From UBA3855 sp964472035 (GTDB lineage Bacteria > Bacillota > Clostridia > Oscillospirales > Ruminococcaceae): a stretch of DNA of 31,253 nucleotides. Of the stretch, positions 15,226 to 21,996 are shown piece after piece; the stretch's first letter is position 1; every line of letters begins with the position of its first letter. The stretch lies in the NCBI GenBank assembly GCA_964472035.1, contig CAYYIT010000026.1, positions 1 to 31,253 on the forward strand. The letters are read 5' to 3'. The position numbers were made by a program, and so were the translations under genes. The notes beneath the pieces are model-generated. The model was not told the DNA's origin, did not search any database, and was given only the letters and a program-made list of their open reading frames with translations.

Positions 15226-16215
15226 TCAGCCGTCCTTTCTGGATTTTTCTGTCACATTGGCACCACCGCCTTTCTTCTTCCTCGTTTTAGGTCTGTATTT
15301 TTTATGCTTGAACTTTGTCTCTTTGAGGGTTGCCATTATGATAGGCTTCCAGTACTTTTCCAATGTGCCATACAGATAAAAGCTATTGTCTAACTCTATG
15401 ATTTTTATATCTCCGCTATTTACTAAGTCAAGAATTTCTGCCATTACATAGTTTTCGTTCAGTTTCCACTGCCTCAGGTGTAAATTATCCTGTAGTCCTT
15501 TAGAGTATGCAAAAGCCCTTTTTCCAGCGAATTCATCAAAGTTCTTTCGGAGGTTTTGGCACAGATAATTTACAAGGTTTGTAAACTTTTCCGTGTTGTT
15601 TATCTTTTTGATAGTACATCGTCCCACCCCCCAGATTTTCCTGATGATTTCCTTGCTTGTATTGGTCGCAAGATTACATAGCATATGAAAATGCCATCTT
15701 CCGTTATCCTGCCTTGCATAAACCGATACATGACGGAAATCATCATAGTGCTCGTCCATGCGTTTAATGAATTTTCTGAATTCGCTCCTTGCTGTTTCCA
15801 GATCAAGGAAATCTTTCTGAGGAAACTTTTTTGAATCAAATGTCAGTGTGACATGCAGTGTGTTGTCCTCATAGAAGTTATTTCTGCACAGGTTTCTTAC
15901 CTTTCTGCTTGTTCTTGTATACTTGCGATGCTGATTCAGATCAAAATAGTCACTTCTTATTCCGGCAGCGGATCTCGCATTCTTTCTTTCAACCTTTTTA
16001 TCATCATCTACAGGCACACGCTCAGCATATTTGAATATATTCATCCAAACGTCTGTCATTTCTAACTCAGGCTCCTCAATCGGAATTGCGTTGCCGTAAT
16101 CATCCGTCTCAAAGTCCCATTCTATTTTTTCTTGGTGAGTGGCTTCATATGCCACTATTCCTTTTCTTCCCACGCTAAATGCCATAGGGGTTGTGTTTTC
16201 ACAGTTAAACTCCAT
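15226..16215 (-). CDS. rep: HUH-type rolling-circle replication initiator-like protein
   Basis: A 329-aa protein with the motifs of rolling-circle Rep endonucleases in the right order: motif 1 HVTLTF (121-126), the HUH metal-binding motif GRWHFHMLCNL with His175 and His177, and a Tyr motif VNYLCQNL with candidate nucleophile Tyr217. Such proteins nick an origin and replicate excised elements as circles; some also serve as relaxase in mobilizable elements. The Lys/Arg-rich C-terminus (KHKKYRPKTRKKKGGG) would favour DNA binding. AAAGGAG precedes the start. Direct repeats lie about 130-170 bp upstream. Confidence 0.8.
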   Translation of the reverse strand: MEFNCENTTPMAFSVGRKGIVAYEATHQEKIEWDFETDDYGNAIPIEEPELEMTDVWMNIFKYAERVPVDDDKKVERKNARSAAGIRSDYFDLNQHRKYTRTSRKVRNLCRNNFYEDNTLHVTLTFDSKKFPQKDFLDLETARSEFRKFIKRMDEHYDDFRHVSVYARQDNGRWHFHMLCNLATNTSKEIIRKIWGVGRCTIKKINNTEKFTNLVNYLCQNLRKNFDEFAGKRAFAYSKGLQDNLHLRQWKLNENYVMAEILDLVNSGDIKIIELDNSFYLYGTLEKYWKPIIMATLKETKFKHKKYRPKTRKKKGGGANVTEKSRKDG

Positions 16216-16315
16216 GCTTATCGCTCCTTTAGTTATTTGATTTGACTAAATCTGCTTTTCAGGCCTTTTAAGAGATTTAATTACACCCTATATGCATAGA
16301 CGTGTTTTGAAAATA

Positions 16316-16386
16316 TGCGATGCTCAATATCGCAACGCCCTGTCTAGAATGACAATGTCCTAATAAAATGACAATGTCCTAATAAA
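16316..16386. repeat. Hairpin plus 19-bp tandem repeats upstream of rep (candidate origin)
   Basis: TGCGAT / ATCGCA form a small hairpin (16316-16334). Then ATGACAATGTCCTAATAAA occurs twice with a 19-bp period (starting 16349 and 16368). Repeats this close to a Rep gene may be iterons or part of a double-strand origin. Alternatively they are an IS-end remnant, since some IS ends carry multiple TGACAnT-type repeats. Confidence 0.5.
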
Positions 16387-17144
16387 AAAATAACTGTCCT
16401 CGCATTTTCTTTAAATATTTCAATCGCAGGACGGTGATTTCAGATTTGAAACAGCGATTTTTGGATTGAAAAGTGATGATTTTTCGCTGTTTTTTATTGC
16501 AGTTGCACTATCAAGAGGCTTCGCTGCGTTCAAACTTCGGCGTTTTTTACAAATGTTATAAATATTCTTGATTCAGCTTAAATTTGAAAATGAAAAAATA
16601 CGCACAGTCGGTTTTAAATCGACTGTGCGTATCTGTTCCTATGTACCTGTGATATATATTTAACTGTGCTGTTGCGTGTGGCTTTCAGCATGAACAATGA
16701 AGCTGTAAATTGATAATGCATATCAATGAAGAAAAATGTCCTCTCTGAATGTTGGCAAAAAAATAAAAGCCCAATGCTTTTGATAAACGCTATATCCTTG
16801 TATTCAAGAATGTATGAAACTGACAGGAGATTTTTAATGACCAATGGGAAATCAATCATCATCCTAAATCACACACCCACCTCATTTCAAACAATGCCCT
16901 CCTGAATTCCATGTGTCAATTTCAAAATATTCCGGAGAGAATTAAAATTCCAAACCCTCACAAGGTTTTTTACACACTTTTGATTTCTCATTTTTTGTAG
17001 GTGGATTTCACCCTACTGCTCCGACAACTTTTACCCCCATGAACCCAGAAGCTGAAAATTTCATAGAATTTTACTTCTACGTCCTCGAGGGGTATGATCC
17101 TCAACTATTTTCCATAGGTCAATACGATACAAGCATCTTCAAAT
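16387..17144. other. AT-rich stretch without a recognisable gene
   Basis: Contains an inverted repeat AACAGCGA / TCGCTGTT followed by TTTTT (16450-16495, plus-oriented terminator-like) and the strong hairpin at 16598-16632. Short open frames (e.g. minus 16614-16862) run into the hairpin, have no ribosome site and resemble nothing I know. The area looks like decayed DNA. Confidence 0.5.
16598..16632 (-). terminator. Strong minus-strand terminator without an obvious gene
   Basis: ATACGCACAGTCG (16598-16610) and CGACTGTGCGTAT (16620-16632) form a perfect 13-bp stem with a 9-base loop; on the minus strand it is followed by TTTTTTC. No intact minus-strand gene lies upstream, so it is probably left from a deleted gene. 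Confidence 0.75.
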
Positions 17145-17321
17145 TCATTTCGGATACATTTTCTTACTGGAGAAGGGCAAAAGAAACGAAACCTCATCAA
17201 TTTCATAATGCTTTCCGTCCTCGCATTCTCCTGTCCACTCTTGCATCAACTGTTTTCCGAAGTCACCGTTGTTTAAACACCAAGTTTTTAAGTCGTTTAT
17301 GCCTTTTTGTAGCTTTGCCAT
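17145..17321 (-). pseudogene. 58-codon remnant of a zinc-ribbon/treble-clef type protein
   Basis: Reads MAKLQKGINDLKTWCLNNGD, continues with QEWTGECEDGKHYEIDEV and then loses sense (SFLLPFSSKKMYPK, stop). The beginning resembles the N-terminal unit of proteins with repeated INDLxTWCxxN...EWT...EVxxGSxKKxxWxC...GHEW motifs, known to me from gut Clostridia. The Cys and GHEW part is missing, so this is a truncated relic. It has a plausible ribosome site (AAGGTGA). The family match is from memory and should be tested. Confidence 0.5.
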
Positions 17322-17351
17322 TGTTTATCACCTTGCCTTTGGGTAAAAAGA

Positions 17352-17377
17352 ATGAGAGGTCGAAATTGACCTCTCAT
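17352..17377 (-). terminator. Terminator of the SLH lipoprotein gene
   Basis: ATGAGAGGTC and GACCTCTCAT form a perfect 10-bp stem with a 6-base loop, followed on the minus strand by TCTTTTT. It starts nine bases after the stop codon. Confidence 0.85.
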
Positions 17378-17385
17378 GTTTATTC

Positions 17386-19170
17386 TTAATCTACTACTTC
17401 AATCCAGCCTTCTCCACCTATAGTTCCTTGGCCAAATGCAGATAAGTCGCTTTCCCAGTCATCTCCTGAGGAGCTGCCATCGGATTCTTCAATACCACCA
17501 CCAGAGCTGTTACCCGTATCTGCTGGTGGAGTTACAGGTGTTGTCTGGACAGGTTCTGTTTGTGCTGGAGGTGTATAAACTGGTTCGGTTTGTGCTGGTG
17601 GGGTATAATTGCTATCACCATTACCTGTTGAGCCACCGTTACCAGTATTTTCCGTTGGAGCCTCAACTTCAACAGGGTATTTATCCTGTATAAATGCGCC
17701 AAACTCACTCTCTACATAGGAGTCGCCTTTTTCTTCAGCGTATGCTTCATATTCTTCAGTGAATGTTTCCTTATCACAAGATACATTTTCTTCACCACCA
17801 TAGCACTGCCAGAGGCTGTCAATGTAGATCTGCTCTTCCTTCTCTGCAAACTCTTCTGCGGCTTCTATTGAATACTTGTTTTCAATAAGTTCTTCAAATT
17901 GCTCTGGTGTGTATGCGCCGGAATCTATTGCCTGGATGTAATCAGCGATAAACTCTTCCTCGGTGCAGTTCATGTCATTTTTATCCTGCTTGTTCCAGAG
18001 TTCGAGTGCCTGTTCCTCAAGTGCCTGTAAACTACCCTTATCCGCATTGTTTACGAGGTAACCGTTGTCCTCGTAGTATGCGCTGAATGCGTTGAATACA
18101 ATCTCAATTGCCTCTGCCTTTGTGATGCCTTCGTTCCAACGGGTTTCTGGGGTGATGATGCCTTTGTCAACTGCCATTGCAAGAGAATTGTAAAGCTCAG
18201 TGCAAACACCCTTGTCTACATTCTTTAAACTGTGCGATAAGGTTTGGCTGTTGCAATGGTCTGCGTCGGAAAGCTTCAGTTCTGCGGAAAGGTCACCTGC
18301 ATTGGTGCAATCCTTGAGGGCTGTATTTGTGGTGTCAAACGCCTGAACTGCTTCTGGGGTGTAAACATCATTCATTACAAGATAGATGAACTCTGCTCTG
18401 CTCATTGCACCTTTGAAATTGTCTGAAGTGAGGCTCTTGTCGCTGGTGTTGATGTAGGCGTTGTCGTTCTGCTGTGCGGCGTAATTGATGTACTGGTCGT
18501 AGTCGGTGCCTGTTACTGCATCTGCGAAGCCGTCTACTGCTGTAAGGGTCATGACGGGTGTAGTCGCTCTGGTTACAAGTGCCATTGCTTCGGCACGGCT
18601 GAGGGTGTCTCCACCGTTGAAGTAATTGGGGGTGCTGTCGGGGAGAAGATTGAAATACGCATTGATGAGTGCTGGAGTGCGGTCGGAGTCGGAGAGGTCG
18701 GTGTATGTGGCATCAAGGCTGTTGTTGAATGCGGATTCCATTGCACTTGTGCCATCTTCTGTGGTTTCCTCGCTGACCTCAATTGCACCTAAATTGGTGG
18801 GGTCAAGTTTCTCAATGTCTACATTTCCACCTGTTGCAAACATCTCCGCTACATAGCGGTTACCTAATACTACTTTAAGCGTATTGTTTGTACACTGGGC
18901 GCCTGTGGTGTCAATGTAGAAGGGGCCGTACTTTAAACCATCCACAACTTCATTACCAAAAGCCTCATCCACCGCTGTTCTCATTTCCTCATAGGTGGTC
19001 AGCATTCCAAGCTCCGTCCAGGTCAGCTCTGCCTCAGACTCAATATCGCTGTCGGACACGCTCACATCAATCACAACGGGCTTATTTGTATCTATGGTTT
19101 TATTGCAACCTGCCATCTGCACTGCAAGGACGGCTGCAAAAACTGCAATCACCATTTTTCTTGCTTTCAT
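17386..19170 (-). CDS. Putative lipoprotein with SLH-like repeats
   Basis: A 594-aa exported protein. The N-terminus MKARKM...AVLAVQMAGC has a lipobox-like end (MAGC), suggesting a lipid-anchored surface protein. Three segments carry the SLH signature (DTLSRAEAMALVTRAT, GAMSRAEFIYLVMNDV, EGITKAEAIEIVFNAF). A strongly acidic helical region follows, then a Pro/Thr-rich low-complexity tail (YTPPAQTEPV repeated) and a Gly/Ser-rich acidic C-terminus. SLH domains attach proteins to cell-wall polymers. GGAGG lies seven bases before the ATG at 19170. It is transcribed divergently from an XRE regulator. Its role in the element is unknown; surface adhesion or exclusion are guesses. Confidence 0.82.
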   Translation of the reverse strand: MKARKMVIAVFAAVLAVQMAGCNKTIDTNKPVVIDVSVSDSDIESEAELTWTELGMLTTYEEMRTAVDEAFGNEVVDGLKYGPFYIDTTGAQCTNNTLKVVLGNRYVAEMFATGGNVDIEKLDPTNLGAIEVSEETTEDGTSAMESAFNNSLDATYTDLSDSDRTPALINAYFNLLPDSTPNYFNGGDTLSRAEAMALVTRATTPVMTLTAVDGFADAVTGTDYDQYINYAAQQNDNAYINTSDKSLTSDNFKGAMSRAEFIYLVMNDVYTPEAVQAFDTTNTALKDCTNAGDLSAELKLSDADHCNSQTLSHSLKNVDKGVCTELYNSLAMAVDKGIITPETRWNEGITKAEAIEIVFNAFSAYYEDNGYLVNNADKGSLQALEEQALELWNKQDKNDMNCTEEEFIADYIQAIDSGAYTPEQFEELIENKYSIEAAEEFAEKEEQIYIDSLWQCYGGEENVSCDKETFTEEYEAYAEEKGDSYVESEFGAFIQDKYPVEVEAPTENTGNGGSTGNGDSNYTPPAQTEPVYTPPAQTEPVQTTPVTPPADTGNSSGGGIEESDGSSSGDDWESDLSAFGQGTIGGEGWIEVVD

Positions 19171-19200
19171 GTTCGTTCCTCCAAACATATCTTTTTATTT

Positions 19201-19229
19201 ATTTTACCACTTTCTGGGGGCAAAGTCAA
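19201..19229 (-). promoter_or_regulatory. Sigma-A promoter of the SLH lipoprotein gene
   Basis: Minus strand: -35 TTGACT (19224-19229), 17-bp spacer, -10 TAAAAT (19201-19206). Confidence 0.75.
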
Positions 19230-19272
19230 CAGGGGACAATTTTACATCTTGATTATATCACAACATTTGATG

Positions 19273-19312
19273 CTTGTCAATAGCATTACGCTATTCTTAC
19301 AAGGTTTATAAT
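19273..19312 (+). promoter_or_regulatory. Inverted-repeat operator and promoter of the XRE regulator
   Basis: AATAGC (19279-19284) and GCTATT (19290-19295) flank ATTAC, with an outer CTTGT / ACAAG pair. TATAAT at 19307-19312 is a likely -10, and its -35 would fall inside the inverted repeat. This suits autorepression by the XRE protein and possibly control of the divergent SLH gene. Confidence 0.5.
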
Positions 19313-19375
19313 TATTGAAAATTGCCTTAAAATATAAGTGGGCGTATTTTTTACGGAACGGATGAGGTGATTTTC

Positions 19376-19603
19376 ATGAAAGCTGAATTTAAGGAACAGT
19401 ACGAACAACTCGGATTAAATATTGTATACTACAGAAAAAGAAAAAAGCTTACACAGCTTCAGCTTGCCGAACTTGCCGACATAGACCGAAGCCATATAAG
19501 CGCAATCGAACTTGGAAATGTAGGTGCTTCACTTGATGTTATCTTTAAGCTTTGTGAAGTCCTTGACATTACACCTAAGACCTTATTTGATTTCAGAGAT
19601 TAG
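19376..19603 (+). CDS. XRE-family helix-turn-helix regulator
   Basis: A 75-aa Cro/CI-type single-domain protein (LGLNIVYYRKRKKLTQLQLAELADIDRSHISAIELG...LDVIFKLCEVLDITPKTLFDF). The whole protein is the HTH domain. The ATG at 19376 is preceded by GAGGTG with six-base spacing; a GTG three codons upstream overlaps that site. It is a likely repressor of its own operon or of the divergent SLH gene. Its stop overlaps by four bases the end of the convergent minus-strand gene. Confidence 0.9.
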   Translation: MKAEFKEQYEQLGLNIVYYRKRKKLTQLQLAELADIDRSHISAIELGNVGASLDVIFKLCEVLDITPKTLFDFRD

Positions 19604-19878
19604 TCCAGATCTTCCATCATCTGATAAGCACAGCGAAGCGAATGCTTCACCTTATCAATGGTGGATTTTCTTTTGTCCTCATCCACCCTTTGACGTGCAT
19701 TTTCATCACAAGTGATGTTTATTTTAATATCAATGGCGGCGGTTATATCATCAAGCGCTACCTCGCCTTCATCGGTGAAGAATTTCACCTCGGTTATGTT
19801 CTGAATGCTGTCCTTGCTGATCAGAACAGTGATATCCTGATCGCTCATCCTTCTGCCATTCATATTCATTTCCAACAT
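19600..19878 (-). CDS. Hypothetical 92-aa protein
   Basis: Unrecognised. MLEMNMNGRRMSDQDITVLI leads into a beta-rich segment (KDSIQNITEVKFFTDEGEVALDD, AAIDIKINIT) and a charged helical C-terminus. The start at 19878 follows GGAGG at seven bases, just after the stop of the preceding gene; a TTG at 19884 is an alternative start. It is translationally coupled to the 117-aa gene upstream and convergent with the XRE gene. Confidence 0.7.
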   Translation of the reverse strand: MLEMNMNGRRMSDQDITVLISKDSIQNITEVKFFTDEGEVALDDITAAIDIKINITCDENARQRVDEDKRKSTIDKVKHSLRCAYQMMEDLD

Positions 19879-19880
19879 AT

Positions 19881-20234
19881 TCAAGCCTCCTCATCTTTAT
19901 CACTTGTTAAGCTTTTGTTGTATCTTCTGCATTTGTACTGCAATGTGGATATTGGGATCTTAGTTTTCATATGAAGCTGTTTCCAGCTCATTGTACGTTT
20001 CAGTTCTACAAGCTCGCTGTCGCTGTACTGATAGTTCGCCTCGGCTCTCAACCTGTCGTACTCCTGCATATCCTTTTTCAAACCGTCAATTCTGTTTCCG
20101 ATATCTTTCAACCCCTTATCGGTATCCACACCATGATTTGCAATGCAGTCAAGCAAGGCTTTGCAAAGCTTATAATTTTCCTTGCATATATGCACCACAA
20201 AATCGAGTTTCCTTTCTATCTCAGCTTCATTCAT
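19881..20234 (-). CDS. Hypothetical 117-aa protein with coiled coil and C-terminal HTH-like segment
   Basis: The N-terminal two-thirds (MNEAEIERKLDFVVHICKEN..., IGNRIDGLKKDMQEYDRLRA) looks helical and partly coiled-coil. The C-terminus (YSDSELVELKRTMSWKQLHM followed by KTKIPISTLQYKCRRYNK) looks like a helix-turn-helix, so it may be a small DNA-binding protein. The start at 20234 follows AAAGGAGG. It forms a two-gene unit with the next minus-strand gene. The upstream 20235-20407 stretch holds nothing I recognise. Confidence 0.7.
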   Translation of the reverse strand: MNEAEIERKLDFVVHICKENYKLCKALLDCIANHGVDTDKGLKDIGNRIDGLKKDMQEYDRLRAEANYQYSDSELVELKRTMSWKQLHMKTKIPISTLQYKCRRYNKSLTSDKDEEA

Positions 20235-20407
20235 AAACAGCACCACCTCCTTTCTCAGACCTGCTATTCCCAGATTTAAGCGTTCTTAACAAGAAACACA
20301 CTCATAAATTTGTTTTAACCTCGTTTTCCGCCGCTTTCACATTGATACTACAACTTCACCTTATCAATTTAATACCCCTCTTAAAATTGATTCTGGTGCA
20401 TTTTGGA

Positions 20408-21067
20408 CTATCTTATTTCGGGTAAAAATCCGTCGCAGTAAGCTTTCAGATTTTCGATCGCATTCGCCTTATAAATGGGAACCAAATCACTATCATACGC
20501 ACTGAACCTGTAAACATGACCTGTTTTTTCGTATAACCATTTTATCATCTGCCCGTGAAGACCGTTTTCCTGAGCTGTTGACCACTCTATATTGTCTGGG
20601 TGGAAATTCATTGGCACTCCGAGTTTATCTGCCATAAACAGAGTGCCGGAACCATCCATTACATTTGCCGCAAGCTCTGTATAATCAACGGCAATTTCAT
20701 CCGACACATAATCCTCGCAAATCGCAATCAATCTTTCAAAATAGATCCCATTGCCGTTAATGAACAGAACGATGTGACCATCATCCATAAATCCTCTGCT
20801 CGTGCCTACGCCGCCCGTGCTTGAAAGCTTTCCTGTGCAGTTGTATTTCTCATATCTGCCGTTGAAATACAGCTTCAGAGAACCACCGTTTTTCCACTCG
20901 ATTTCAAAGCAGTTGACATGTTTGCGCACTTCTTTAATGGACAGAATAATATTGTCCGTTACATTCTTATTGGGCTTTCTGTCAATCTGAATCTGTGCTG
21001 CTTTCGCACTGATTGCAAGCCGTTGCTGGCTCTGTGCGTGATTATCATTAAACTTTTTGATCATCAT
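20408..21067 (-). CDS. Hypothetical protein with degenerate HNH-like region
   Basis: A 219-aa protein starting MMIKKFNDNH inside the end of the recombinase gene (20-base overlap). The N-terminal half is beta-rich (FEIEWKNGGSLKLYFNGRYEKY). The part RLIAICEDYVS...ANVMDGSG...FHPDNIEWSTAQENGLHGQM follows the layout of HNH endonucleases (NHxDG...NHxxNLEWxT...EN), but the first catalytic His is Val in NVMDGSG. It may be an inactive HNH derivative or a DNA-binding protein. The overlap with the recombinase suggests joint expression. The assignment is by eye. Confidence 0.55.
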   Translation of the reverse strand: MMIKKFNDNHAQSQQRLAISAKAAQIQIDRKPNKNVTDNIILSIKEVRKHVNCFEIEWKNGGSLKLYFNGRYEKYNCTGKLSSTGGVGTSRGFMDDGHIVLFINGNGIYFERLIAICEDYVSDEIAVDYTELAANVMDGSGTLFMADKLGVPMNFHPDNIEWSTAQENGLHGQMIKWLYEKTGHVYRFSAYDSDLVPIYKANAIENLKAYCDGFLPEIR

Positions 21068-21638
21068 TGTTTTCTGCCTCCTTCTTGGCTCTGTTCATAA
21101 TGTTGTATATGGTTGCTCGGGTGACACCTAAAACTTTCGCCGCCTCGGTGACTGTCATTTCCTTCTGTTCAATGTCTGCAAGCACTTCGCTCAATATATT
21201 TACATCGAATTCCTTTGGCTTTCTGCCACGATAGACCCCCTTCTGTTTTGCACAGGCGATTCCCTCACGCTGTCTTTCAAGCAGATTTTCACGTTCAAAC
21301 TGGTTCAGTGCCGCTATGATATTTACCATCAGCTTTCCCGTGGGACTGCTTGTGTCGTACTGCTCTTTGACACTGTAAAGGCGTACTTTCTTGTGGTCAA
21401 ACATTTCAAATATCTTCAGCAGATCGCTTACCGTTCTGCTGAGCCTCGACCAGCTTTCCACGTAGACTTCATCTCCCTCCCGAACGAACTCTAAAAGCTC
21501 ATTCAGCTTTTCTCTGCTCAGATCCTTACCGCTCTGCTTTTCCTGGAACACCCTTTCAATTTCATAGGGCTTCAGCAGTTCCAGCTGTCGGTCAAGGTTT
21601 TGTTCCTGTGTGGATACTCTCACATACGCTATTTTCAT
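21048..21638 (-). CDS. Serine recombinase (resolvase/invertase family)
   Basis: A 196-aa small serine recombinase. The N-terminal catalytic domain starts MKIAYVRVSTQEQNLDRQLE with nucleophile Ser9, followed by QSGKDLSREKLNELL, SWSRLSRTVSDLL and GKLMVNIIAALNQFERENLLERQREGI. A C-terminal HTH follows (TVTEAAKVLGVTRATIYNIM). Size and domains match resolvases and invertases that act on short inverted or direct sites. The start at 21638 gives the canonical N-terminus. It coexists with a tyrosine integrase in the same element and could resolve multimers or invert a segment; no clear res site was found. Confidence 0.92.
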   Translation of the reverse strand: MKIAYVRVSTQEQNLDRQLELLKPYEIERVFQEKQSGKDLSREKLNELLEFVREGDEVYVESWSRLSRTVSDLLKIFEMFDHKKVRLYSVKEQYDTSSPTGKLMVNIIAALNQFERENLLERQREGIACAKQKGVYRGRKPKEFDVNILSEVLADIEQKEMTVTEAAKVLGVTRATIYNIMNRAKKEAENNDDQKV

Positions 21639-21820
21639 TTCCTCACCGCCTTTCTTTTTTGGAATGTAAAATTTGACTATACCCATATTAAACAAACGGA
21701 ATTTCCACAAATCCGTTTAATTTGAATGGCAGCCGCCATATTTTTGACGGCATATTTTATATATCAAATTTATATCTTCCCTTAATTAATAGGCACCTTT
21801 TCAGGAGGGAAAATAAAAAA

Positions 21821-21842
21821 CGGCAGACCTGCAAGTCTGCCG
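21821..21842 (-). terminator. Minus-strand terminator upstream of the recombinase
   Basis: CGGCAGAC and GTCTGCCG pair around a 6-base loop; on the minus strand it is followed by TTTTTTATTTT. No minus-strand gene precedes it (the fic gene runs the other way), so it either insulates the recombinase or is left over from a lost gene. The remainder of 21639-21887 holds nothing else I can name. Confidence 0.75.
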
Positions 21843-21887
21843 CAAAATTATAAAAATTTGAAAAGTTATCCCTAAAATCGACAGGAT

Positions 21888-21931
21888 ACTTCTCAAAAAC
21901 CCTTGACTTTTGAGAAGTTATAGGTTACAAT
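21888..21931 (+). promoter_or_regulatory. fic promoter overlapped by a perfect 11+11 inverted repeat
   Basis: -35 TTGACT (21903-21908), 17-bp spacer, -10 TACAAT (21926-21931). ACTTCTCAAAA (21888-21898) and TTTTGAGAAGT (21908-21918) form an exact inverted repeat around the -35, a classical operator layout. The winged helix at the C-terminus of Fic is a candidate ligand. Confidence 0.75.
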
Positions 21932-21996
21932 TGGAGTAGAGATTTCAAATACAATCAAATTTTGAAAAATGGTTTCTGAATTGCGAGGTGCTAAAA

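Noticed and set aside
16614..16862. Minus-strand 82-codon open frame as a real gene
   Set aside because: It reads into the stem of the 16598-16632 terminator, lacks a ribosome site and has AT-driven composition.
17039..17389. Plus-strand 116-codon open frame
   Set aside because: It is antisense to the zinc-ribbon-type remnant and runs through the SLH terminator hairpin; no ribosome site and no recognisable protein.
19376..19884. XRE gene and convergent 92-aa gene as a toxin-antitoxin pair
   Set aside because: They are convergent rather than co-transcribed and the 92-aa protein has no toxin motif.
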